From NCBI GenBank assembly GCA_003280105.1, contig QCFX01000002.1, positions 88,403-124,203 on the forward strand: a stretch of DNA of 35,801 bases, written 5' to 3'. This DNA is from Prochlorococcus sp. AG-363-N20 (GTDB taxonomy: Bacteria > Cyanobacteriota > Cyanobacteriia > PCC-6307 > Cyanobiaceae). The notes below the pieces were generated by a model. That model saw nothing but the letters and a program-made list of their open reading frames with translations. It made no database searches and had not been told where the DNA came from. How positions within the stretch are numbered: the first letter of the stretch is position 1; every line of letters begins with the position of its first letter. A program made the translations under genes and the position numbers. Positions 9,391 through 17,806 of this stretch are shown here, piece after piece.

Positions 9391-9972
9391 ATGCACCCAT
9401 CCAATACAACTGAGCCCTGCATGCTAGCCATAGCTCTTGGAGCAAATCTTGCAACCCCATCAGATTTACCGGTAAAAACTCTAATAAAAGTAAGACCTAA
9501 AGTTGAAGAAGTTATATGTAATTGGATTAAAATATATCTTAAAGAAGATGTAGTCCAAGACAGGCTTACCTTAACTTCTATTTTCCGCTGGTCTCCTTTA
9601 TTTCAAACCGAACCAATGGGCGGACCAAGTAATCAACCGGAGTATATAAATGCAGTGTTGATTGTTGATGGAACAAGACTTTCATCTCTGAAACCTTGCG
9701 AAGCAGCCGCAATAGATTTGTTAGAAAGGTTTTTGAATTTAGAGAAAGCTTTCGGAAGAGATCGCCAGCAGTCCAGCATTCCTTGGGGACCAAGAACTTT
9801 AGATATAGACCTTCTAGCCTGGGGAGGTCTACAAGTTCAAAACAAGCAATTAACCTTGCCTCATCCAAGGTTAATAGAAAGAAGTTTTGTTGTAGTCCCT
9901 TTAGGCGAAGCTCTCAGTTCAAAATCTACTTATCCTCGAAAAATCCCTTCGCAAAAGGGCTGGCCAGAATAA
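9391..9972 (+). CDS. folK: 2-amino-4-hydroxy-6-hydroxymethyldihydropteridine pyrophosphokinase (HPPK)
   Basis: Folate-pathway enzyme that transfers pyrophosphate from ATP to 6-hydroxymethyl-dihydropterin. Conserved pieces include LAIALGANL near the N-terminus, QTEPMGGPSNQPEYINAV, and the signature around WGPRTLDIDLL with LPHPRLIERSFVVVPLGE. I chose ATG 9391 (193 residues); an ATG at 9421 directly before LAIALGAN is also reasonable. The frame is open back to 9304, but that would overlap the divergent chlD start and add a non-conserved leader. It is followed 78 bases later by a Nudix gene on the same strand. Confidence 0.93.
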   Translation: MHPSNTTEPCMLAIALGANLATPSDLPVKTLIKVRPKVEEVICNWIKIYLKEDVVQDRLTLTSIFRWSPLFQTEPMGGPSNQPEYINAVLIVDGTRLSSLKPCEAAAIDLLERFLNLEKAFGRDRQQSSIPWGPRTLDIDLLAWGGLQVQNKQLTLPHPRLIERSFVVVPLGEALSSKSTYPRKIPSQKGWPE

Positions 9973-10050
9973 AGCAATTAACGAACGAGATTGGATTGGA
10001 CTTTTTCTCCAACAAAAAGTCATGCTGGTATTTAATTGCCTTTGATCTAA

Positions 10051-10611
10051 ATGGCTCCTTTGCCTCCACTAGAGCCATCTCTTCTTTTAGAGACAACGGG
10101 GACTCTTGATTCGAGAAAAATTCGTTTTGAAGTGAGTCGCATTAAGCTTCCAATTGGCATAGAAGGAAGTTTTGGTGTAATTAAGCACCCTGGAGCAGCG
10201 TTGGCAGTCCCAATAACTGAAGAAGGTCAAATAATAATTTTGCGACAGTATCGCTTTGCAGTTTCCAGAAGAATTCTTGAGTTTCCTGCTGGCACCCTCG
10301 AAAAGGGAGAAGACCCTCTGACTTCAATGAAAAGAGAATTAGGAGAGGAGTCTGGCTATGAAGCCTCTACTTGGGATTCATTAGGGACAATGCTTCCTTG
10401 TCCTGGATACTCGAATGAAATGATTCATCTTTTTCTCGCAAGAGGTCTTAATGAAATGGTTGAAAGACCCTGTGGAGACGAAGATGAAGATCTAGAAGTA
10501 CTGTTAATGTCAAAAGAAGAGCTCAATAGATGTATTTCTAGTGGCAATGAAGCATTAGATGGGAAAACAGTAACAGCCTGGTTTAGAGCTTGCCAATTCC
10601 TCGGCCTTTAA
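10051..10611 (+). CDS. Nudix hydrolase, ADP-ribose pyrophosphatase-like
   Basis: Nudix-family pyrophosphohydrolase of 186 residues. The Nudix box G-x5-E-x7-REL-x-EE-x-G is complete at 81-103 (GTLEKGEDPLTSMKRELGEE, then SGY). The flanking RQYRFAVSRRILEFPAG is the usual ADP-ribose/NDP-sugar pyrophosphatase context, so ADP-ribose or a nucleotide sugar is the likely substrate; specificity cannot be read from sequence. It lies downstream of folK and might share its transcript. A Nudix enzyme next to folK also invites a dihydroneopterin-triphosphate role, but the motif context fits ADP-ribose-type enzymes better. Confidence 0.88.
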   Translation: MAPLPPLEPSLLLETTGTLDSRKIRFEVSRIKLPIGIEGSFGVIKHPGAALAVPITEEGQIIILRQYRFAVSRRILEFPAGTLEKGEDPLTSMKRELGEESGYEASTWDSLGTMLPCPGYSNEMIHLFLARGLNEMVERPCGDEDEDLEVLLMSKEELNRCISSGNEALDGKTVTAWFRACQFLGL

Positions 10612-10679
10612 GCATTACATTGGGAGAAGGTGAGAGGTTGAAATAAAAGATTAGCTATTTACATTAATTATTTTCTTAG

Positions 10680-11867
10680 TTAAGAGTTCCTATTTCCTGA
10701 AAGAGTTCTTTGGAGAGTCTTGCAGACAAAGTTTTGCTGGTCCAAGCTTAATTCGGGGAAAATAGGGAGACTTAAGACTTCTGCACAGATCTTTTCAGTA
10801 ATAGGCAACGAGCCATTTCTATAGCCAAGTGATTTATATGCAGGTTGAAGATGAATAGGTATTGGATAATAAATAATTGTATTAATTCCATTTTTAGCTA
10901 GATCATCTTTCAATTGATCTCTAGCTGAAGAAGAAAAACTTCCATCCATAGAATTAATACTAATGTCTTTCGACTCTAAAGAGTCACTTGAAACTCTTAT
11001 AACATATTGATTCCAGGAGTTAAATACCTTATATTCCTTAGTTTTTTGAGGCAATTTAATCGCATCAATCCCCTTAAGTTCATCATGATATTTTGCAGCA
11101 ATAAGTTGCCTTTTAGAGATCCATTGACTCAACTTTGGTAGTTTTATATTCAAAACTGCAGCTTGTATAGCATCCATTCTGCTGTTATACCCAATCTCCG
11201 AATGCAAATAGCGCCGAGGCATTCCATGAATAGCCAATTCGCGCATTCTTTTTGCAAGTTTTAAATCATTAGTTATCACAGCACCTGCATCACCAGCAGC
11301 TCCTAAATTCTTAGTTGGGAAAAAGCTAAAGCAACCAATATCTCCCCAAGCGCCTACAAAACGCTCATTCCATTTAGATCCAGCAGACTGAGCACAATCT
11401 TCTATAACTTTCAAATTATGTTTTTTAGCTATGGTCATTAACTTATCCATATTCACAGGACAACCAAAAAGATGAACTGGGATTATTGCCTTTGAGGCTG
11501 AAGTAATTGCTAGTTCAATTTGTTCTAAATCAATTAGATAATTCTTAGGGTCTATATCAACCAATACAGGCTTAGCCCCAACAGAGCTTATTGCTTCTGC
11601 TGTAGCAAAGAAGCTAAATGAAGCAGTAATGACCTCATCTCCTTTGCCTATATCAAGGGCTCTAAGCGCGAGTATCAATGCGTCCGTGCCACTGTTGCAA
11701 CTAACAGCATGAGAAGCTCCAACACTATTAGCAAAAGCAGTCTCAAATTTTCCTACTTCCTGGCCGCCAATGTACTGTCCACTTCTAAGCACATTTAAAA
11801 CAGCCTCATCAAGGTCCGTTCCAAGCGCGGAAATTTGCTCTGAAAGACTAAAAGGTGGCACTTGCAT
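10680..11867 (-). CDS. DegT/DnrJ/EryC1/StrS family PLP aminotransferase
   Basis: Sugar aminotransferase-like protein of 395 residues (fold-type I PLP enzyme). The Schiff-base lysine is K186 in SFFPTKNLGAAGD; the aspartate that pairs with the pyridine nitrogen is in VIEDCAQSAG (D157); SCNSGTDALILAL and QYIGGQEVGKFE are family blocks. These enzymes usually aminate keto-sugars for surface polysaccharide, and some were annotated historically as pleiotropic regulators (DegT). There is no sugar-nucleotide cluster around it, so the substrate cannot be inferred from context. A polar insert at about 300-325 (SSDSLESKDISINSMDGS) looks lineage-specific. Confidence 0.9.
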   Translation of the reverse strand: MQVPPFSLSEQISALGTDLDEAVLNVLRSGQYIGGQEVGKFETAFANSVGASHAVSCNSGTDALILALRALDIGKGDEVITASFSFFATAEAISSVGAKPVLVDIDPKNYLIDLEQIELAITSASKAIIPVHLFGCPVNMDKLMTIAKKHNLKVIEDCAQSAGSKWNERFVGAWGDIGCFSFFPTKNLGAAGDAGAVITNDLKLAKRMRELAIHGMPRRYLHSEIGYNSRMDAIQAAVLNIKLPKLSQWISKRQLIAAKYHDELKGIDAIKLPQKTKEYKVFNSWNQYVIRVSSDSLESKDISINSMDGSFSSSARDQLKDDLAKNGINTIIYYPIPIHLQPAYKSLGYRNGSLPITEKICAEVLSLPIFPELSLDQQNFVCKTLQRTLSGNRNS

Positions 11868-11919
11868 AAAAGCACCATAAGACTTGCTCGATTACCTATG
11901 AGGCCTCCCCTAATGCATT

Positions 11920-12537
11920 TCAAGCAAACCAAGGAGGTTCTTCTCCAGGATGCCATTTAATATTGCATCCAACTGAGGGTGTTTGATCCTTAAAAACCTC
12001 CTTCCCTTCTAAGACTGCGTCCAATGCGGCCCGTATATCCTCAGAAGTAACAGGCAAATGATTACCAGGGCGGCTTCCATCAAGCTGGCCTCTATATCTC
12101 AAATAATGTTTCCCTTCTACCGACTCTGAGAAGATAAAAAAATCTGGAGTACAGGCGGCATGCAAGGATTTCGCAAAATTTTGGTCAACGTCTATTAAAT
12201 AAGGGAAAGTCCAGCCATTTCTGTTTGCTTGCTCAGCGAGAAAGGTTGGACCATCTTGAGGGTGTGTTTTTAGGCTATTACTAGAGACTGCAAGGATTTG
12301 AACACGATCTAAATAGTCTTCGCCCAAAAGCGTTATCCCATTCTCAATGTGCTTAACAAAAGGGCAATGTGCACATAAGACCATGAATAGGATTGGCTTA
12401 TTGGAAAGCATTTTGCTAGTCAAGAATTTTGACTCAACATTTTTTTCTGCAAAAGCAATTCCAGGAACAATTTCCAACTCAAATAGCGGAAGTATTGAGC
12501 CCAATGGCATCATTGTTGATGAAGTTCGTACCATCAT
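11920..12537 (-). CDS. Thioredoxin-fold protein with CxHC motif (AhpC/TSA-like)
   Basis: Redoxin-like protein of 205 residues. A CAHC motif (C55, C58) sits in VLCAHCPFVKHIENGI, after a strand typical of the thioredoxin fold and before an amphipathic helix. Further on are YLIDVDQNFAKSLHAACTPD, with a conserved cis-Pro region (CTPDFFIF), and a C-terminal PSVGCNIKWHPGEEPPWF block found in cyanobacterial and other bacterial homologues. No signal peptide, so it is probably cytosolic. The role could be peroxiredoxin-like or disulfide exchange; the partner is unknown. Divergent from fabI. Confidence 0.8.
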   Translation of the reverse strand: MMVRTSSTMMPLGSILPLFELEIVPGIAFAEKNVESKFLTSKMLSNKPILFMVLCAHCPFVKHIENGITLLGEDYLDRVQILAVSSNSLKTHPQDGPTFLAEQANRNGWTFPYLIDVDQNFAKSLHAACTPDFFIFSESVEGKHYLRYRGQLDGSRPGNHLPVTSEDIRAALDAVLEGKEVFKDQTPSVGCNIKWHPGEEPPWFA

Positions 12538-12661
12538 TCCCTCAAAGCAAGCAACTATCTTGCAACAAGATGAGCATTAGTAGCGATATGCTCGTCTTTG
12601 TGAAAGGCAGTGCACTGCATAAGAGAGAATCAAGAAAATAGTTTCCAGCCATTTTGTTCAG

Positions 12662-13444
12662 ATGCTTCTAGATCTCAAAGGGAAAAAAATTCTCGTCACA
12701 GGTATCGCTAACAACCGATCAATAGCTTGGGGAATTGCTCAGCAGCTTCACGCCGCTGGAGCAGAGCTAGGCATTACGTATTTACCAGATGCCAAAGGTC
12801 GGTTTGAGTCAAAAGTGAAAGAATTGACGTCACCCCTCAATCCCTCCCTTTTCCTCCCTCTCGATGTTCAGGACAGCAGACAAATTGAAGAGGTTTTTAA
12901 TTCTGTAGAAAAGGAATGGGGCCAATTAGACGGCCTAGTGCATTGCCTTGCTTTTGCGGGGAAAGAAGAACTGGTTGGTGACTACAGCGCCACAACTCCT
13001 GAAGGGTTCGCACGCGCTTTAGAAATCAGTGCCTACTCACTTGCACCTTTATGCAAGCATGGCAAAAATCTTTTCAGCCAAGGAGCAGGGGTTGTAACCC
13101 TTACTTACCTAGGAGCAGAACGAGCAATTCCTAACTACAACGTAATGGGTGTTGCAAAAGCAGCTCTCGAAGCCTCTGTAAGGTATTTGTCTGCAGAGTT
13201 AGGACCGGAAAAAGAAGTAAGAGTCAATGCCATTAGTGCTGGTCCTATTAGAACTCTCGCCAGCTCTGCTATAGGTGGCATCCTAGAGATGATTCATAAC
13301 GTAGAAGAAAAAGCTCCTTTACGCCGAACTGTTACCCAAACGGAAGTTGGAAATACCGCTGCTTTCTTGCTTAGTGACCTATCTAGCGGTATCTCTGGAC
13401 AAACCATTTATGTTGATTCGGGTTATTGCATAAATGGCATGTGA
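12662..13444 (+). CDS. fabI: Enoyl-[acyl-carrier-protein] reductase (NADH), FabI
   Basis: Short-chain dehydrogenase/reductase that performs the last reduction of each type II fatty-acid elongation cycle. It has 260 residues. The FabI-type nucleotide loop is GIANNRSIAWGIAQ at 14-27, and the catalytic residues Y149, Y159 and K166 fit the FabI spacing (Tyr-x6-Lys in NYNVMGVAK). ISAGPIRTLASSAI is the substrate-loop region targeted by FabI inhibitors in other bacteria. It is followed 34 bases later by hisB on the same strand, probably one transcript without metabolic linkage. Confidence 0.96.
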   Translation: MLLDLKGKKILVTGIANNRSIAWGIAQQLHAAGAELGITYLPDAKGRFESKVKELTSPLNPSLFLPLDVQDSRQIEEVFNSVEKEWGQLDGLVHCLAFAGKEELVGDYSATTPEGFARALEISAYSLAPLCKHGKNLFSQGAGVVTLTYLGAERAIPNYNVMGVAKAALEASVRYLSAELGPEKEVRVNAISAGPIRTLASSAIGGILEMIHNVEEKAPLRRTVTQTEVGNTAAFLLSDLSSGISGQTIYVDSGYCINGM

Positions 13445-13478
13445 ATTCCCTAGCAGCCTTTTTTAAATTTGATTAGGT

Positions 13479-14099
13479 ATGACATCAACTCGTCAAGGAG
13501 ACATTCATCGCATCACTGGAGAAACCAATGTCAAGGTAAATATCAACCTTGACGGCTCTGGTCAATGCAAAATTTCAACTGGCATTGCATTTCTGGATCA
13601 TATGATTCAGCAAATCTCTAGTCATGGACTTTTAGATATAGAAATAACGGCCACCGGGGATACTCATATCGACGATCACCATACAAATGAAGATGTAGGT
13701 ATTGCTGTGGGCCAAGCGCTCTCTCAATCCCTTGGAGATCGAAAAGGGCTAATTCGATTTGGACATTTCGTTGCCCCACTTGATGAAGCCTTAGTCCAAG
13801 TAGTTCTAGATTGCTCCGGCCGGCCTCACCTCAGCTATGGCCTAGATATCCCCGCCGCAAAAGTTGGTAGTTATGACACAGAATTAGTTAAAGAATTTTT
13901 CGTGGCAGTTGCAAACAACAGTGGCTTAACCTTGCACATCCGCCAATTAGATGGGACGAATTCTCATCACATTATTGAGGCATGCTTCAAGGCATTTGCA
14001 AGGGCTTTGAGAATGGCCACCGAAGTCGACCCCCGCAGGTCAGAAGCAATCCCCAGCAGTAAAGGGCTACTTGAGCAAGCTGGTACTCAGAACAAATAA
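13479..14099 (+). CDS. hisB: Imidazoleglycerol-phosphate dehydratase (HisB)
   Basis: Monofunctional IGP dehydratase of histidine biosynthesis (206 residues, typical for cyanobacteria and plants; no HisB-N phosphatase domain). The two-Mn-site motifs are present: [28 protein letters not shown], and [15 protein letters not shown] near the C-terminus. It lies between fabI and the carotenoid oxygenase; other his genes are not nearby, as is usual in cyanobacteria. Confidence 0.97.
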   Translation: MTSTRQGDIHRITGETNVKVNINLDGSGQCKISTGIAFLDHMIQQISSHGLLDIEITATGDTHIDDHHTNEDVGIAVGQALSQSLGDRKGLIRFGHFVAPLDEALVQVVLDCSGRPHLSYGLDIPAAKVGSYDTELVKEFFVAVANNSGLTLHIRQLDGTNSHHIIEACFKAFARALRMATEVDPRRSEAIPSSKGLLEQAGTQNK

Positions 14100-14172
14100 T
14101 CTCTTTTGAAGTTTTTTCTGCGCATTATCGATATTAATTCGCGATTATTAATTCCCATCATTTGCTAATCCT

Positions 14173-15663
14173 GTGAGAACATCTGCCTTGAAACCTTTTT
14201 CCAAAAAGGCAGGAGAGAAATTTGATAGAGCAGATTGGGCTAGTGCATACTGCAATGTTGAAAAAGAACTTGAAGAGCAAGAACTCAAACTAATTAAAGG
14301 AACTATTCCTAAAGAACTCTCTGGTTACTTCTATCGAAATGGTCCAGGCAGGCTGGAAAGAGATGGGCAATGGGTGCATCATCCCTTTGATGGCGATGGA
14401 ATGATTGCAGCACTTCGTTTCCACAATGGGAAAGTAACCCTTACCAACCGTTTTGTTCGAACTATTGCATGGCAAGAAGAAGAAAAAGAGCAAAAATTTC
14501 TATATAGAGGCGTATTTGGGACCCAGAAAGAAGGAGGCTTTCTCTCAAACGCATTTGATCTGCGCCTTAAAAACATTGCAAATACTCATGTTGTCAAGCT
14601 TGGGGATCGCCTGCTCGCGCTCTGGGAGGCTTCAAGCCCTCACGCTCTAGATCCAGAATCTTTAAAGACCATTGGCCTATCAAATCTAAATGGGGTTCTT
14701 AAGCCTGGAGAGGCTTTCAGTGCACATCCACGTTTTGATCCAGGACATCATGATGTACCAAGAATGGTTACTTTCGGAGTAAAGACCGGACCGAAAAGCA
14801 CAATTCGGTTAATGGAATTTGCTACCTCAGGGAAAGATGCTGGTCATCTAATTAGCGATCGAAAAGATACTTTCAAAGGGTTCGCATTTCTACATGATTT
14901 CGCCATAACTCCAAATTGGGCTATTTTTCTCCAAAACGCAATTTCGTTCAATCCATTCCCATTCATCGTTGGCAAAAAAGGTGCTGCTCAATGTTTGTCA
15001 TCTGACCCTAAAGGCCGAGCAAAATTCTTATTAATTCCAAGAGATTCTGGATCATTCGCAGGTGAAGAGTCACGAACTATTAATGCACCAGATGGATTCG
15101 TTTTTCATCACTTAAATGCTTGGGAAGAAGATAAAACTTTAAGAATAAATAGCATTTACTACAAAGACTTTCCTACTATTGGCCCAGAAGAAGATTTTAG
15201 AGAAATTAACTTTGATTTGCTTCCGGAAGGGATTTTAAAGAGTTGCAAATTAAACCTTGAAGAAGGTACCTTTCATTCAAAAAGTATAAGCGAGCAATGT
15301 TGTGAATTTGCTATGGTTAATCCTAAAAAACAAGGTCTCAATGCTCGCTATAGCTGGATGGCAATTGCAGAACAAAAATCGGGGAATGGTCCTTTACAAG
15401 CGATAAAAAAACTGGACTTATTTAACTCAAAAGAGGAGATTTGGAGCTGTGCGCCAAGAGGGTTTGTTAGTGAGCCCTTAATGATTCCAAAACCCGCTTC
15501 TAGCAATGAGGATGAAGGATGGGTTGTCTGCTTAATATGGAATGGAGAGAGAAGAGGAACAGATTTAATAATCCTGAAAGCACATGATCTTAGCGAGCAA
15601 GCTATTTTGGAATTACCTATAGGGTTCCCTCATGGACTACATGGAAGTTGGGTAGCTAATTAG
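14173..15663 (+). CDS. Carotenoid cleavage oxygenase (RPE65/CCD family)
   Basis: Non-haem Fe(II) oxygenase that cleaves apocarotenoid or carotenoid double bonds. It has 496 residues from a GTG at 14173. The four iron-binding histidines fit the family positions: H185 in SAHPRFDPGHHD, H241 in FLHDFAIT, H312/H313 in FVFHHLNAWEED, and H490 in the C-terminal PHGLHGSW. FYRNGPGR and HHPFDGDGMIAAL are the N-terminal signatures. No membrane helix; the enzyme probably meets its substrate as a monotopic protein. The last 8 bases overlap the convergent rdgB. The substrate (apocarotenal versus intact carotenoid) cannot be read from sequence. Confidence 0.92.
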   Translation: MRTSALKPFSKKAGEKFDRADWASAYCNVEKELEEQELKLIKGTIPKELSGYFYRNGPGRLERDGQWVHHPFDGDGMIAALRFHNGKVTLTNRFVRTIAWQEEEKEQKFLYRGVFGTQKEGGFLSNAFDLRLKNIANTHVVKLGDRLLALWEASSPHALDPESLKTIGLSNLNGVLKPGEAFSAHPRFDPGHHDVPRMVTFGVKTGPKSTIRLMEFATSGKDAGHLISDRKDTFKGFAFLHDFAITPNWAIFLQNAISFNPFPFIVGKKGAAQCLSSDPKGRAKFLLIPRDSGSFAGEESRTINAPDGFVFHHLNAWEEDKTLRINSIYYKDFPTIGPEEDFREINFDLLPEGILKSCKLNLEEGTFHSKSISEQCCEFAMVNPKKQGLNARYSWMAIAEQKSGNGPLQAIKKLDLFNSKEEIWSCAPRGFVSEPLMIPKPASSNEDEGWVVCLIWNGERRGTDLIILKAHDLSEQAILELPIGFPHGLHGSWVAN

Positions 15664-16270
15664 AATCATTTATTAATTTAATAAGTTCATGCAATGCAGG
15701 TTCTAACAATTGAAATGCCTTTCCTCTGTGACTGAATTTTTCTTTTTTTTCTCTCCCCATTTCCGCAAAAGTTAAGCCTGTTCCATTGACCTCAAAGATT
15801 GGATCATAGCCAAATCCACCTGTTCCTCTTGGGCCTTTGGTAATAACACCATCGCAATGAGCTTCCACTTCACAAAAAACATCGTTTTGAGAAGAAGAGA
15901 TACATAAAGCAGCTGTAAACCGAGCAGTTCTATCATTAAATGGTTCTAATTCTTGGAGTAATCGAGTAATTCTTTGCTGGTCTGATTTTGCATATCTAGA
16001 TGAATGAACCCCAGGCGCTCCATCGAGAGATTTAACACTTAATCCAGAGTCGTCAGCAAGCGCCCATTTACCGGTTATTTCTGCTGCTTTTAAAGCTTTA
16101 ATTCTTGCATTTTCTACAAATGTTTGACCATTTTCGTCCACCTCAAAACCACTAGGAGGAGAAAGTATATTTAAGGAGTATTTAGATAATAATTTCCCAA
16201 ATTCTTTGATTTTCCCTGCATTTCCGCTAGCAATAACCAAAGGTGCATTAGCTTTCTTTTGATTGCTCAT
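15656..16270 (-). CDS. rdgB: Non-canonical purine NTP pyrophosphatase (RdgB/HAM1)
   Basis: House-cleaning enzyme that hydrolyses dITP, ITP and XTP to monophosphates, keeping deaminated purines out of DNA and RNA. I chose ATG 16268-16270 (204 residues), which places VIASGNAGKIKEF near the N-terminus as in the family; the longer open frame only adds sequence antisense-free but non-conserved within the upstream gene. ADDSGLSV and SLDGAPGVHSSRYA are the metal and substrate signature, and GFGYDPIF and SHRGKAF the later base-binding blocks. It overlaps the end of the phosphohexomutase gene by 23 bases, suggesting translational coupling. Confidence 0.94.
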   Translation of the reverse strand: MSNQKKANAPLVIASGNAGKIKEFGKLLSKYSLNILSPPSGFEVDENGQTFVENARIKALKAAEITGKWALADDSGLSVKSLDGAPGVHSSRYAKSDQQRITRLLQELEPFNDRTARFTAALCISSSQNDVFCEVEAHCDGVITKGPRGTGGFGYDPIFEVNGTGLTFAEMGREKKEKFSHRGKAFQLLEPALHELIKLINDSN

Positions 16271-17723
16271 ATTCTTCAGCAAGAGTCTTTGCCCATTCAA
16301 GTCCACTAACAACCTCCTCTTTAGTTGGAGCTTCGCAATAAATCCTCAAAAGCGGCTCAGTGCCTGAAAAACGAAACATTATCCAATGAAGATTATCCAA
16401 AATAAGTTTTACTCCATCTGTTTTCACAACAGTTTTGACAGGCTTATTATTTATGAAAGAAGGAGGCGTGGATTGCAAAAAGGCTTCTAATTTCTTCCTG
16501 GAAGCCATACTCGCCAAGTGCAAATCAATTCGCTCATAGCTGCTCTTACCAAAACTGTCTTTCAAAGCATCTAATCTTTCACCAAGAAGGCGTCCATCTT
16601 CAGTTAAAGCTTCCAATAGAAGCAAAGAGGCAAATAAAGCATCTCGTTCTGGCAAATGATTCCCAAACCCAAGGCCTCCAGACTCTTCTCCACCAATAAG
16701 AACTTCTCTAACAAGCATTTGTTCAGCGATATGTTTAAAACCAACTGGTAACTCAAGTACTTCTCTTCCTAATTGCTCAGCAACTAATTGCATCAAATCA
16801 GAACCGCTAACCGTTTTAACAACGCATCCAGGAAGTTGCTTAACCCTTGCAAGATGGTCTATTAAAAGAGGCATAAGCAATTGAGTACTACAAAATCTTC
16901 CTGTTTCATCGATAGCCGCCAATCGATCACCATCCCCATCAAAGACCAGGCCTAATGCAGGCTGTCCGTTCAAGTTTGAGCTTCTGACTTGATTGATTAA
17001 TGGTTGAACATATTTGGCCATTGGTTCTGGTGGATTGCCTCCAAAGAGAGGGTCCCTTTCAGAATTAATTTCCTCTATGGACTCTCGTGAGTTGTCTCGA
17101 AAAAGTTCTCCAATGCAACCTGCTGCTGAACCATGCATAGGGTCAACTATTACTTTCAAGCCCATCTGCAGCAAGCCCCTTCTGATACCAATCAGGTCAA
17201 ATTTCTGACGCAAGCCATCTAAGTGTTCTTTTCTGGCATCAAATGTACTAGTGGGTAAGTCAATGGGGACTGTGATGCCGCCAGCAATCAGTCTCCGCTC
17301 AACAGACTCTGTGAAATCTTGGTCTACGGACCCCCCCAAAGGTCCTTTGATCTTTAGTCCTAGCCATTCTGGGGGGTTATGACTAGCAGTTACAACTAAT
17401 GCACCTAATGCTTTATGCCTTACAACGGCCCAACTACAAGAAGGGGTTGGCACTGGAGTGGTAGTCAAAAGAGGCTGCAGCTCAGATCCTCTAACCGCAT
17501 CTGCAATAGCTTCAGCAAATTCAGGCGCTAAGAACCGTCTGTCATAACCAATAATGACTGTTCGACTTTGTAATTCTCGGGGTGCTCGATATGCTAATTC
17601 CTGAGATGCAGCCGCTGAAACTGAAAGAAGCTTTTCCAGGGTTACATCAACACCAAGAACTCCTCGCCATCCATCGGTGCCAAACTGAATATGGTCAGTA
17701 GATAAATAAAATTTATTCATCAC
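16248..17723 (-). CDS. Alpha-D-phosphohexomutase (phosphoglucomutase/phosphomannomutase)
   Basis: Interconverts sugar 1- and 6-phosphates. It has 491 residues with the four family sites: the phosphoserine loop TASHNPPEW (S114), the metal loop FDGDGDRLAA, the sugar-binding GGEESGGLG, and the phosphate-binding RFSGTEPLLRIY at the C-terminus. FGTDGWRG at 14-21 is the usual N-terminus. Whether glucose or mannose phosphate is preferred cannot be settled; GEESGG is common to both. It runs into rdgB and diverges from the TM0106-type nuclease gene. Confidence 0.93.
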   Translation of the reverse strand: MMNKFYLSTDHIQFGTDGWRGVLGVDVTLEKLLSVSAAASQELAYRAPRELQSRTVIIGYDRRFLAPEFAEAIADAVRGSELQPLLTTTPVPTPSCSWAVVRHKALGALVVTASHNPPEWLGLKIKGPLGGSVDQDFTESVERRLIAGGITVPIDLPTSTFDARKEHLDGLRQKFDLIGIRRGLLQMGLKVIVDPMHGSAAGCIGELFRDNSRESIEEINSERDPLFGGNPPEPMAKYVQPLINQVRSSNLNGQPALGLVFDGDGDRLAAIDETGRFCSTQLLMPLLIDHLARVKQLPGCVVKTVSGSDLMQLVAEQLGREVLELPVGFKHIAEQMLVREVLIGGEESGGLGFGNHLPERDALFASLLLLEALTEDGRLLGERLDALKDSFGKSSYERIDLHLASMASRKKLEAFLQSTPPSFINNKPVKTVVKTDGVKLILDNLHWIMFRFSGTEPLLRIYCEAPTKEEVVSGLEWAKTLAEEYEQSKES

Positions 17724-17806
17724 AATTACTAAGGGTTAGGAGAACTGGACCCAAAAGGAAAGCAGCGTAACGTCCTGACATGGGTATCACCATTTATAGA
17801 ACCAAT

